A DNA stretch of 64,000 bases, taken from positions 179,447 through 243,446 of the forward strand of contig JAJEAU010000022.1 in NCBI GenBank assembly GCA_022824185.1. The letters are read 5' to 3'. Origin of the DNA: Dehalococcoidia bacterium. Lineage in GTDB: Bacteria > Chloroflexota > Dehalococcoidia > Lucifugimonadales > Lucifugimonadaceae. Numbering within the stretch: position 1 is the first letter of the stretch; every line of letters starts with the position of its first letter. Of this stretch, positions 1-8,182 are shown in pieces. The notes beneath the pieces were generated by a model, which made no database searches, was not told where the DNA came from, and saw only the letters and a program-made list of their open reading frames with translations. Made by a program: the position numbers and the translations under genes.

Positions 1-158
1 GCCGTCAGCGTCATCTCCACAAAAACCTCGTTCTCCTCCACATCCACGTCATAGATCAACCCCAGATCCACAACATTCACAGGTATCTCAGGGTCATAAA
101 CGTCTTTTAACGCCTCATAGACCTGATCTCGAGTGACGACATTCGCTGTTTGGGCCAT
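1..158 (-). CDS. SufT/MIP18-like iron-sulfur assembly protein (N-terminal part, partial)
   Basis: The 52 N-terminal codons of a small protein run off the left edge. The translation contains DPEIPVNVVDLGLIYDV and ends in VEMTLTA, the hallmark of the MIP18/DUF59 family (SufT, PaaD-like proteins), which take part in maturation of iron-sulfur proteins. The start ATG (156-158 on the minus strand) has a strong ribosome-binding site, GGAGG, 7 bases upstream. The second half, with the family cysteine, lies outside the window. A role in Fe-S maturation would suit the many Fe-S subunits encoded nearby, but that link is inferred. Confidence 0.85.
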   Translation of the reverse strand, partial: MAQTANVVTRDQVYEALKDVYDPEIPVNVVDLGLIYDVDVEENEVFVEMTLT

Positions 159-378
159 GGTGCACACCTCCGAATGGGCGCGTTGCGGCAGGCTTACATT
201 CTCTGTTCGTCAGTCTATCAGAGCACAACAATCCAACCCCGCAGATCGCCCGTCTGACTGATCCGGAGATTCCAAGCGAGGCGGTCGCGGCAGAGAGAGA
301 CCCGAGGAATTACCCCGGCATCACCTGAACCCGAGCAATCGGAAATCGAAGGGATTGGCAGGCCCCAACCAAGCGCGT
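159..378. other. Intergenic spacer without recognised gene
   Basis: This 220-base gap separates two minus-strand genes. It holds the GGAGG ribosome-binding site of the SufT-like gene at its left edge. I see no tRNA, no convincing terminator and no conserved ORF; short reading frames here lack family similarity. Confidence 0.5.
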
Positions 379-963
379 CTACCGCTTGTGAACCGCAACC
401 GACTCCATCACATCGCCCTGCTCGATCGACAACACGATATCCATCCCCTCGGTCACCTTCCCGAAAACCGCATGGCATGATGTGCCCCGTACTGCACAAG
501 GCTTCAACTCGCCATCGACGTACGGATCAAGATGCGGCGTCGCATCGTGCGTGATGAAGAACTGCGACGTGTTCGTGTTGAACCCAGCGTTCGCCATCGA
601 CAGAATCCCAGCCGAATCGTGCTTCATATTCGGATGGAACACGTCTTCGAACTGATCGATCTGTTCACCCTCCGCACTAATCCCTCCTTGGATCACAAAC
701 CCTGGAATCACCCGGTGCCATTGCGAATTCGTGTAGAAACCCCGGTTCGCCAAATTGACGAAGTTCTCAACATAAACGCCCGCAATGTCGTTGTAGAGAT
801 CCGCCTCGATATCGCCCTTGTTCGTCTTGATTGTCACCGAATACGAAGCATTGGGATCGTAGCTGCTACTTCCACCGCTGCCACTGTCATCGCCGCAGGC
901 TGTGAACAACGCCACCGTAGTAGCACTCGCAATCAACGCCGTCGCCTTCAATATGTTTGTCAT
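379..963 (-). CDS. Cyclophilin-type peptidyl-prolyl isomerase, lipoprotein
   Basis: A 194-residue protein. Residues 1-23 form a lipoprotein signal ending in LFTAC, followed by a Ser/Gly-rich linker, so it is probably anchored outside the cytoplasmic membrane. The rest is one cyclophilin domain: VENFVNLANRGFY, WHRVIPGFVIQGG (with the catalytic Arg), GILSMANAG, NTSQFFIT and AVFGKV are all present. The family isomerises Xaa-Pro bonds and assists folding of exported proteins. It is transcribed away from the 2-oxoacid dehydrogenase operon. The large lipoprotein at 5225-8182 carries a second, degenerate copy of this domain. ATG start at 961-963. Confidence 0.93.
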   Translation of the reverse strand: MTNILKATALIASATTVALFTACGDDSGSGGSSSYDPNASYSVTIKTNKGDIEADLYNDIAGVYVENFVNLANRGFYTNSQWHRVIPGFVIQGGISAEGEQIDQFEDVFHPNMKHDSAGILSMANAGFNTNTSQFFITHDATPHLDPYVDGELKPCAVRGTSCHAVFGKVTEGMDIVLSIEQGDVMESVAVHKR

Positions 964-1104
964 CAGTCTCGATTCCCTCTTGATGTCTGCCTGCGGTCGG
1001 GGCCCCAGCGCGAGCCGTTCTCGCTGGTTGCAAAACCCTCGCTAAACGAGTATATCCCCGCATTTCTAACCGCCGAAAACGTGTCACGTTCGAAGCAGTC
1101 AAAA

Positions 1105-1110
1105 TATAAT
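1105..1110 (+). promoter_or_regulatory. Perfect -10 box of a probably leaderless promoter
   Basis: TATAAT at 1105-1110 lies 7 bases before the ATG of the E1-alpha gene (1118). A transcript starting the usual 6-8 bases downstream of the -10 would begin at or next to the ATG, so the message would be leaderless. No Shine-Dalgarno sequence is visible before the ATG. The -35 region (about 1082-1087, TGTCAC) is poor. Confidence 0.6.
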
Positions 1111-1117
1111 CCGCGAT

Positions 1118-2161
1118 ATGGCAAAAATACCCAGCGATGCGACCGAGGGGTCCCATCTCAACCTGCCCGACGGCCTCACCGCCGAACGCCTCCTCGACGC
1201 TTACAAGACCATGTGCCTCAGCAGGGCACTCGACATCCGCATCTGGACGCTCAATCGGCAGGGCAAAGCCGCTATCGCCGCCTCCGCTCAGGGACACGAA
1301 GTCGCCCAGGTCGCAACTGTGATGGCTACCGACCCGACCCGCGATCATTACCTCATCTACTACCGACAACTCACCGCCATGCTCATGCTCGGCACCACTC
1401 CTACCGAGATGCTCATGCAGTTCCTTGCCCGCGACGGCGAAATCCTATCCGCGGCCCGACAGTTTCCGCTTCACGGTGCCCACCCCCGCGTCGACCTCTT
1501 CTCGTTCTCCAACGTCGTCGGGACTCAACTCCCCCAAGCCGTCGGCGTCGCCCTCGCCGACAAGATGAAGAACCGCGACGCAGTAACCGTCTCGTTCTTC
1601 GGCGACGGCGCGGCTAGCCAAGGCGACTGCCACGAAGCCATGAACTTTGCCGGAATCCACGAACTACCAGTCGTATTCCTCTGCGAAAACAACCGCTACG
1701 CCATATCCGTCCCCCTCCACCAGCAGATGCCCGTCGAGTCCATAGCCTCACGCGCCTCCGCATACGGCATCCCTGGCGTCGAAGTCGACGGAACCGATAT
1801 CGTCGCCTCCTACGAGGCCGTCAAAGAAGCCGTCGACCGTGCCCGATCAGGCAACGGCGCGACGCTAGTCGAGCTTCGCGTCGAACGCTTACTCCCACAC
1901 ACCACCGACGACGACCACACCCGATATCGCTCCCAAGAAGACATCGAGCGGATGCGCGACCTTGACCCGCTTCCCATTACCGAGTCCCTCCTCAAACGAC
2001 ACGGAATCCTCGACGATGCAACCGACGAAGAATTCAAAGAGTGGGCAAGTCAGGCAGTCGACGACGCCACTGACGCATCAGAAGCTCTCCCATTTCCCCA
2101 AATAGCCGACATGTACACCGGCGTTCTCGAAGAAACGATGGGAGGAAACTCCCATGCCTGA
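1118..2161 (+). CDS. bkdA1: 2-oxoacid dehydrogenase E1 component, alpha subunit (branched-chain type)
   Basis: A 347-residue thiamine-diphosphate subunit of the branched-chain 2-oxoacid (2-oxoisovalerate) dehydrogenase complex, which decarboxylates the oxoacid and passes the acyl group to lipoyl-E2. The cofactor motif GDGAASQGDCHEAMNFA (162 onward) through NN at 191-192 matches the GDG-X(~27)-NN signature. LHGAHPR and the YYRQLTAMLMLG stretch are typical of the BkdA side of the family, but pyruvate or acetoin as substrate cannot be excluded from sequence alone. First gene of a run with E1 beta, E2 and lipB. Its ATG directly follows a TATAAT box, implying a leaderless mRNA. It overlaps E1 beta by 8 bases. 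Confidence 0.9.
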   Translation: MAKIPSDATEGSHLNLPDGLTAERLLDAYKTMCLSRALDIRIWTLNRQGKAAIAASAQGHEVAQVATVMATDPTRDHYLIYYRQLTAMLMLGTTPTEMLMQFLARDGEILSAARQFPLHGAHPRVDLFSFSNVVGTQLPQAVGVALADKMKNRDAVTVSFFGDGAASQGDCHEAMNFAGIHELPVVFLCENNRYAISVPLHQQMPVESIASRASAYGIPGVEVDGTDIVASYEAVKEAVDRARSGNGATLVELRVERLLPHTTDDDHTRYRSQEDIERMRDLDPLPITESLLKRHGILDDATDEEFKEWASQAVDDATDASEALPFPQIADMYTGVLEETMGGNSHA

Positions 2162-3140
2162 GATGACGCTCATCGAAGCAGTCCGCGAGACTCTCCGCAC
2201 CGAGATGCGTCGCGACCCAGACATCTTCATGATGGGCGAGGACATCGGCCCCAGGGGCGGAGTATTCCTGGCCTCCGAGGGCTTCGTCGAAGAGTTCGGC
2301 GAGGACCGCGTCATGAACAGCCCCTTGGCCGAATCGTCGATCATCGGCATCGCCCTCGGAGCCGCCGTCAACGGCATGAGGCCCGTCGCCGAAATCCAAT
2401 TCGCCGACTTCGTCTGGCCAGCCATCAACCAACTCGTTGGCGAGGCAGCTAGGGTCCGCTACGGTACAAATGGACGCAAGTTCGCCCCGTTGACCGTCAG
2501 AGTCCCTTACGGAGGTGGCGTCCGCGGTGGCCTCTACCACTCCCAGAGCATCGAAGTCCTCTTTGCTCACACCCCCGGTCTCCAAGTGATCGCACCGGCG
2601 ACTCCATGGGACGCTCGCGGTCTTCTCCGCTCAGCGATCCGATCCAACGACCCCGTAGTGTTTCTGGAGCACAAACGAACCTACCGGCTCGTCCGCGGCG
2701 AAGCACCCGATCACGAGTACACCGAGCCAATCGGCAAGGCCGACATCAAGCGCGCCGGAACCGACGCAACTTTGATCACCTACGGTCTAATGCTCCACTA
2801 CTCGCTCCAAGCCGCGGAGATCGTTGCCCAATCCGACGGCATCGAGACCGAAATTGTCGACCTCCGTACCCTCCGACCCATCGATGCTGAAACGATCCTC
2901 GACTCCGTATCACGTACTGGACGAGCGTTGATCGTCCAAGAGGACACCGGCGCCGTCAGCGTCTCCTCTGAGGTCTCAGCAATAATCGCCGCCGAAGGAT
3001 TCTTCAACCTCGACGCTCCAGTCATGCGCGTCACTCCGCCCGAAATTCCGCCGATGCCGTTCAGCCCACTCCAAGAAGCCGAGTTCATGCCATCGCCCGA
3101 AAAGATCGCCGATGCGATACGACGCCTGACAGAAATCTAA
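2154..3140 (+). CDS. bkdA2: 2-oxoacid dehydrogenase E1 component, beta subunit
   Basis: A 328-residue transketolase-type beta subunit that pairs with the alpha subunit to form the E1 active site. Typical elements are FMMGEDIGPRGGVF near the N-terminus, the PLAESSIIGIALGAA segment, QFADFVWPAINQ, RVPYGGGVRGGLYHSQS and the C-terminal IVDLRTLRPID and LIVQEDT segments. Length is normal for the family. The ATG lies inside the last codons of the alpha gene, which suggests translational coupling and equal production. Three bases separate its stop from the E2 start. Confidence 0.92.
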   Translation: MPEMTLIEAVRETLRTEMRRDPDIFMMGEDIGPRGGVFLASEGFVEEFGEDRVMNSPLAESSIIGIALGAAVNGMRPVAEIQFADFVWPAINQLVGEAARVRYGTNGRKFAPLTVRVPYGGGVRGGLYHSQSIEVLFAHTPGLQVIAPATPWDARGLLRSAIRSNDPVVFLEHKRTYRLVRGEAPDHEYTEPIGKADIKRAGTDATLITYGLMLHYSLQAAEIVAQSDGIETEIVDLRTLRPIDAETILDSVSRTGRALIVQEDTGAVSVSSEVSAIIAAEGFFNLDAPVMRVTPPEIPPMPFSPLQEAEFMPSPEKIADAIRRLTEI

Positions 3141-3143
3141 CCG

Positions 3144-4463
3144 ATGGCGAAACTCACCATAGAGATGCCCCACGTCGGCGAATCGGTTACTGAAGCCATC
3201 ATCGGCAAATGGTTGGTTTCGCCCGGCGACATCGTCCGCCGCTACGATCCTCTCGTCGAGGTCATCACCGACAAGGTGAACATGGAAGTCCCGTCGCCTC
3301 AAGAAGGCACCATCACGGATCTCCTGGTTGCCGAAGATGAAACCGTGCAGATGGGCGCGCCAATCGCCGAGATGGAGATCGAAGGCGCGTCTCCTGAACC
3401 CGAAACTGCCGAATCGAACGAACCGGATAACGTCACTTCTCAATCCCAAGCGGCGCAACCCGCAGGACGCGTCGGCTCGATGATCATCGGTGCAAACGTC
3501 GGACCCACGGGTGGCGAGTTCACAGACACGAGCCTGCAGACCGACGCCCCCACTCCGTCTGAGACCGTGACACCATCGGCTCCGCGCAGGAGTCGTCGCC
3601 GCGACCGCGATGATCGCGGCGCTCGGATTTCGCCAGTGGTACGCCGGTTAGCCGAAAAACACGGGTTGGACGTGAACACAATCCCCGGTTCTGGTGCCGG
3701 CGGTCGCGTGACTCGACGTGATGTCGAGACATATCTCGAATCTCAAGCAACAGCGGGGTCCGACGAGTTGATCGAACCCACCGCTATCCGCAGAATCATC
3801 GCCGAAAACATGGCGCGCAGTTTCCGAGAGATTCCCCACGCATGGGGCGCGATCGAGGTCGACGTCACCGATCTCGTCAATTACCGCCGAACCAACATCG
3901 ACCGCATCCAGAACGCAACAGAACATCGCCTCACCTACCTCCCGATCATCTTGCGCCAAATCGCGGCAGCTCTGCGAAAACATCGAAATCTCAACTCAAG
4001 TTGGGTCGACGGCAAGATCCAATTGAAGGGCGCGATAAACATCGGCGTCGCCGTGGCAGCCGAACAAGGACTGATCGTCCCGGTCCTCCGCAACGCCGAC
4101 ACTCTCACATTGGAGGAGACGGTATCGGAGATGGCGAGAATCGTCGACGGTGCCCGATCCGGCAAGTTGCGAATCGATGACGTCCAGGGCGGCACTTTCA
4201 CCCTGAACAACACCGGCGCTTTGGGATCAGTCCTAGGCGGGGCGATCATCAACTACCCGCAAGCCGCTATTCTGACAACCGAATCGATAGTCAAACGCCC
4301 CGTCGTAATCGACACGCCGAACGGCGACGCGATCACGGTCAGATCCATGATGAACATGTGCCTGTCCTTTGACCATCGCATCGTCGACGGCGCCGAAGCG
4401 ATGGCCTTCCTGACCGACATCAAATCTCGCTTGGAATCAATCTCCCTGGAAGACAATTCCTGA
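3144..4463 (+). CDS. bkdB: Dihydrolipoamide acyltransferase, E2 component
   Basis: A 439-residue E2. Residues 1-75 form one lipoyl domain with the lipoylated lysine K44 in ITDKVNMEVP. A Pro/Ala/Arg-rich linker follows, then a peripheral subunit-binding domain around 155-190 (RISPVVRRLAEKHGLD, GAGGRVTRRDVE). Residues about 210-439 are the CoA acyltransferase with LSFDHRIVDGAEA near the end (catalytic His and Asp). It moves the branched acyl group from lipoyl to CoA. No E3 (dihydrolipoamide dehydrogenase) gene is present in the window, so E3 must be shared from elsewhere. Its stop overlaps the lipB start by one base. Confidence 0.95.
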   Translation: MAKLTIEMPHVGESVTEAIIGKWLVSPGDIVRRYDPLVEVITDKVNMEVPSPQEGTITDLLVAEDETVQMGAPIAEMEIEGASPEPETAESNEPDNVTSQSQAAQPAGRVGSMIIGANVGPTGGEFTDTSLQTDAPTPSETVTPSAPRRSRRRDRDDRGARISPVVRRLAEKHGLDVNTIPGSGAGGRVTRRDVETYLESQATAGSDELIEPTAIRRIIAENMARSFREIPHAWGAIEVDVTDLVNYRRTNIDRIQNATEHRLTYLPIILRQIAAALRKHRNLNSSWVDGKIQLKGAINIGVAVAAEQGLIVPVLRNADTLTLEETVSEMARIVDGARSGKLRIDDVQGGTFTLNNTGALGSVLGGAIINYPQAAILTTESIVKRPVVIDTPNGDAITVRSMMNMCLSFDHRIVDGAEAMAFLTDIKSRLESISLEDNS

Positions 4464-5218
4464 TGGTGGTCGGACGTACCGAGATGCACGCCACGTGGCT
4501 GGGCCGCGTGCCATACTGCCCAACCTTCGATCTGCAGCGATCATTAGTCGCTCAGCGGCAGTCCGGCGAAGTGCCCGACACGCTCCTCCTCTTGGAACAC
4601 GATCACGTCGTCACTCTCGGCCGCAGGGCCGACGAAACCCACTTGGCATCGAGCAGTCAGCAATTCGAAAACTACGGTGTCGAGGTGATCGAAACCGACA
4701 GGGGAGGGGAAGCAACCTACCACGGCCCGGGCCAACTCGTCGCATATCCCATCATCAGCGTCCGAGAGTTGAAGATGGGCCCCGTAGCGTACGTCCGCAT
4801 CTTGGAGGAAACGATCATCCAAGTCCTCCGCGACCACGGGATTCGAGGTCACCGTGTAGTTGGGAAAACAGGCATTTGGGTAGACGGCGAACCGGGTGCC
4901 AAACCTTCAAAAGGCGAGAACCCAATCGGCCGCAAAATCGCCGCAATTGGGGTGCGTCTGAGCGGCGGCGTGGCGATGCACGGCATGGCTCTGAACGTCA
5001 CTACCGACCTCACCTACTACGATCATTTCATCCCTTGCGGGATGCCAGACCTGAATGTGACATCCATCGAAAAGGAAATCGGAACGAACATTGACGTCGA
5101 GGAGGTGGCACGAGATTGGGCAACCGCTTTCGCGGACATTCTTTTCTTCGAGATCGAATGGCGATCTGCTTCGGAGTTCGGCAACATTCAATCCGAAAAG
5201 GCGCTGATTTCCGTATAG
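4463..5218 (+). CDS. lipB: Octanoyl-[acyl-carrier-protein]:protein octanoyltransferase
   Basis: A 251-residue LipB, which transfers octanoyl from ACP to the lipoyl-domain lysine as the first step of lipoate synthesis. RGGEATYHGPGQLVAYP, GRKIAAIGV (catalytic Lys) and FIPCGMPDLNVTS (catalytic Cys) are all there. It sits directly after the E2 gene whose lysine it would modify, a sensible functional coupling; no lipA is in the window. The first ATG (4463) overlaps the E2 stop. A second in-frame ATG at 4484, just before ATWLGRVPYC, is an equally good match to the family N-terminus. A short insert (GEPGAKPSKGENP) lies before the catalytic Lys motif. Confidence 0.95.
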   Translation: MVVGRTEMHATWLGRVPYCPTFDLQRSLVAQRQSGEVPDTLLLLEHDHVVTLGRRADETHLASSSQQFENYGVEVIETDRGGEATYHGPGQLVAYPIISVRELKMGPVAYVRILEETIIQVLRDHGIRGHRVVGKTGIWVDGEPGAKPSKGENPIGRKIAAIGVRLSGGVAMHGMALNVTTDLTYYDHFIPCGMPDLNVTSIEKEIGTNIDVEEVARDWATAFADILFFEIEWRSASEFGNIQSEKALISV

Positions 5219-5224
5219 CAAACC

Positions 5225-8182
5225 ATGAAATTCACGAATTCAAATAGGCGCGCCTTGTCGGCCATCGTCCTGGCATTGACTGCGGCACTGGTCTCGATGG
5301 TCTGCGCCACCGAAGAACCAACGCCTACTGTCACGCCGACCCCCTTGCCACCCATCGTCGTTGACATCGGGATGACCGCGAACACGGTCATGGCTCCCGT
5401 GAACATCGAGTTCGAAGCCACGAATTTCACCGACGGGGCTTCCTACTTCTGGGATTTCGGCGACGGAAACTCAGCGGCCGGAACCATCGCCCGGCACACC
5501 TATTTGGATGCAGGAACGTTCACGATCAAGTTGACTGCCACCCGCGGCGACGAAACCGAGATTTCCGAGTCGACGATCACTGTTCAACCCGGCGACGCCG
5601 GATGGATAATCCTCAACACCGATGCCCTCGAACTAGAAGGCGGTGAGACGTTCCAATTCGAAGCTGAGGCCTTCGACCACCTCGGCAATCCCGTGCCGGA
5701 TCCAAGTCTCGTGTGGCACGCCGATCCTGCCACTGGCGTCATCGACCAAAACGGCTCATTTACTGCCAGCAACGATGTAGGCTTCGCAGCCGAGGGCGTG
5801 AAAATCGACTTCACGCGAGGCAACTTCACCACAAACTACGTGATCCCCGTATCCGTCGTTTACGGCCCGCCGACCGAGTTGAACATCACACCAGATGTTA
5901 TCGACACGAGAGTCACGTGGACCGTCGATATGCATGCCGAGGTTCTCGACCACGCAGGTCACATTCTCGAGGATGCCGAAATCGAGTGGGAAACACTGCG
6001 GCCCGGAGATCAGATCGACCAAACCGGCCACTACACGCCAAACCAGACTATCTCCGGCGATGTAGCGTCGCTGGTTTTGGTGACCGGAACAGTCGGCGAC
6101 GTCTCGATCGAACAGATCGTCGAAGGGGTCGTCCGCCCAGGTGTCTTGGATCGTGTCGAGGTCGAAGGCAGTCTGTGGGATTTGAAATCCGGTGACGAGG
6201 TGCAGCTGACTGCGGTCGGGTACGACCGGTTTGGCCACGAGTTGGCACTGGACGAGTTGCGTTGGGAGATCGCAGATCCTGAGGTAGGCAGCTTCAACGC
6301 CGAAGGTCTGTTCACCGTCGGCAGCAAGTCTGGCCTATTTGCCGACAACATGGTTCGCGTTCGGGGCATATTGGACGGCGTCGAAATCTTCACCGACGTT
6401 CCTCTGAGGATCCTGCCGTCGAATGCCATCGCAATCGAATTCCTCAACGAATTCGATTCGGTTCCCGCCGGTTCGAGTTCACCGATCCCCTTGAGCGTCT
6501 TGGACGCGAACGGTAACCCCATCACCGATGTTGATGTGCTTTTGGAAGTCACACAAGGCGGCAGGTTAAACCAGAACTTCGCGTTCACCGCAGGCTTTGA
6601 ACCTGGCCTATTTGAGGACGCCATCGTAGCGAGAGTCGAAGCAGACAACGCAGGCAACGCGGAGTTGTTGCAAGCATCGATGGACATCGAAGTCCGGCAA
6701 CGCAGCGCCGACTTCCTAGCCGTCGACATCATCGGACCCCGCGGACCAGTCGTCTACCTGATCAACCTCGCCACTGGTGACTTGCTGCCAGTCTCCGACG
6801 AGATCGAACTCAACGATTTCGCCGAGGATTCCCCGGCATGGTGGCCAGACGGCTCAAGACTGGCGTTTTCCAGCGACGCCAACGGCAAACGCGAGATTTG
6901 GGATATCGACCCCTTCACCAACGATTCGAGGCTGCTGGTTTCCGCCGACAACGATGTCACGATGCCGGCGATTTCGCCAGACGGCTCTCGCATCGCTTTC
7001 GTAGAACGACGGGCTGAGGGTTCAAACATCTACGTGGCGGATTTCGAATTCGACGAGAACGGCAACCTGAACGGTAATCTCTCTATCGACGATGCCCAGT
7101 TGCTGTCCGAGGGGCAAGGCTTTCAGCATCTGTTCCCGAAATGGTCGCCGGACGGCGATTTCGTCATGTTTACCACGACGCCAGGCGACGGTCGGTTCCA
7201 CACATCAATCGTGGACACCGTCACAAACTTCGGCGAGACGGTCGTCGAGGCGAGCAATGCAAGTGGCTTGGATTGGCATCCCGATGGTCAGCGAATCTTG
7301 ATCTCAACCCAACGGGACGCCGACGCTGGTCAAGAGAACGTGCTGCTGCTCGGGGATCTATTCACCGGCGAAATCGAGGAGATCGATGCAGGAGACTTCA
7401 GAATCGGCATCGCCGCGATTTCGCCTGACGGATCCGAGATCTCTTTCGTGGATGAAAACGAAGGCGTAATGTGGCTGATGGACATGGACGGCACTGGCAG
7501 AAGGCGCGCACTCGGAGCCCAGTTTCAGACGACCGTAACGGCGTGGCGGCCTCAACCTTTGCAACTCCCGACACCCGTCGAGAGAGTGTTGGGGAGCCAC
7601 GGCCTCATGATCCCGACCGGCGGCATCAGTTCCGAACGATTTGAGGATGAGACCTTTGGTTCATTGGGTCCATATCAGATAGTGATGGAGACGACTCGAG
7701 GAGACGTCCGCATCGACCTTTACAACCACCTGGCCCCGATTAGCGTCGAAAACTTCGTGAACCTAGCCAATGCCGGATACTACGACGACCTGGCCTTTCA
7801 CACCGTCGATGTCGAATCTGCCGTCTTCGGCGGTTCGATGCTCAACGCGTTTGGCGGTACTGCCGGCTACTACATCCCGTCGGAGTTTCACCCCGAAGCG
7901 TCGCACGATGTAGCAGGGACAATCTCGATGGTTTCGAAAGTCGTCGACGGGGGATCTTCGGAGTTCGTGATCGCCCTCGAACCGAAACCGGAATGGGACG
8001 CTTATTCGGAAGGCGAGTTAAAGGATTGCGGTGACCCTGAAGAGATCTGCTACACAGTATTTGGTCGAGTAATCGATGGACTCGACGTCCTGATGACGTT
8101 CGAGCAGGTAGACGTCTTGTCCTCAGGCCTCGAACCCCATCGGATCCTATCTGTAACCGTAGAGGACCAAACCCAACAGTGA
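5225..8182 (+). CDS. Large lipoprotein: PKD domain, Ig-like domains, TolB-like propeller and degenerate cyclophilin domain
   Basis: A 985-residue exported protein. Residues 1-28 look like a lipoprotein signal ending in SMVC (Val before Cys is atypical), followed by a Thr/Pro-rich spacer. About 40-122 is a PKD domain (YFWDFGDGN, AGTFTIKLTA). About 125-490 are beta-rich Ig-like units with repeated 'G...F' patterns. About 496-790 is a TolB/PD40-type propeller with several blades (WWPDGSRLAFSSD, AISPDGSRIAFVE, KWSPDGDFVMFTT, DWHPDGQRILIST, AISPDGSEISFVD). About 815-985 is a cyclophilin fold (VENFVNLANAGYY, TVFGRVIDGLDV). The catalytic HR of cyclophilin is replaced (FHTVDVES) and the NTSQFFI segment is altered, so that domain is probably not an active isomerase. 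Function unknown; probably a surface binding or scaffold protein. Confidence 0.85.
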   Translation: MKFTNSNRRALSAIVLALTAALVSMVCATEEPTPTVTPTPLPPIVVDIGMTANTVMAPVNIEFEATNFTDGASYFWDFGDGNSAAGTIARHTYLDAGTFTIKLTATRGDETEISESTITVQPGDAGWIILNTDALELEGGETFQFEAEAFDHLGNPVPDPSLVWHADPATGVIDQNGSFTASNDVGFAAEGVKIDFTRGNFTTNYVIPVSVVYGPPTELNITPDVIDTRVTWTVDMHAEVLDHAGHILEDAEIEWETLRPGDQIDQTGHYTPNQTISGDVASLVLVTGTVGDVSIEQIVEGVVRPGVLDRVEVEGSLWDLKSGDEVQLTAVGYDRFGHELALDELRWEIADPEVGSFNAEGLFTVGSKSGLFADNMVRVRGILDGVEIFTDVPLRILPSNAIAIEFLNEFDSVPAGSSSPIPLSVLDANGNPITDVDVLLEVTQGGRLNQNFAFTAGFEPGLFEDAIVARVEADNAGNAELLQASMDIEVRQRSADFLAVDIIGPRGPVVYLINLATGDLLPVSDEIELNDFAEDSPAWWPDGSRLAFSSDANGKREIWDIDPFTNDSRLLVSADNDVTMPAISPDGSRIAFVERRAEGSNIYVADFEFDENGNLNGNLSIDDAQLLSEGQGFQHLFPKWSPDGDFVMFTTTPGDGRFHTSIVDTVTNFGETVVEASNASGLDWHPDGQRILISTQRDADAGQENVLLLGDLFTGEIEEIDAGDFRIGIAAISPDGSEISFVDENEGVMWLMDMDGTGRRRALGAQFQTTVTAWRPQPLQLPTPVERVLGSHGLMIPTGGISSERFEDETFGSLGPYQIVMETTRGDVRIDLYNHLAPISVENFVNLANAGYYDDLAFHTVDVESAVFGGSMLNAFGGTAGYYIPSEFHPEASHDVAGTISMVSKVVDGGSSEFVIALEPKPEWDAYSEGELKDCGDPEEICYTVFGRVIDGLDVLMTFEQVDVLSSGLEPHRILSVTVEDQTQQ

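Noticed and set aside
532..1617. A 361-residue plus-strand frame across the cyclophilin and E1-alpha genes
   Set aside because: Arg/Pro-rich shadow; overlaps two clear genes, carries no family motif and would antisense a lipoprotein gene.
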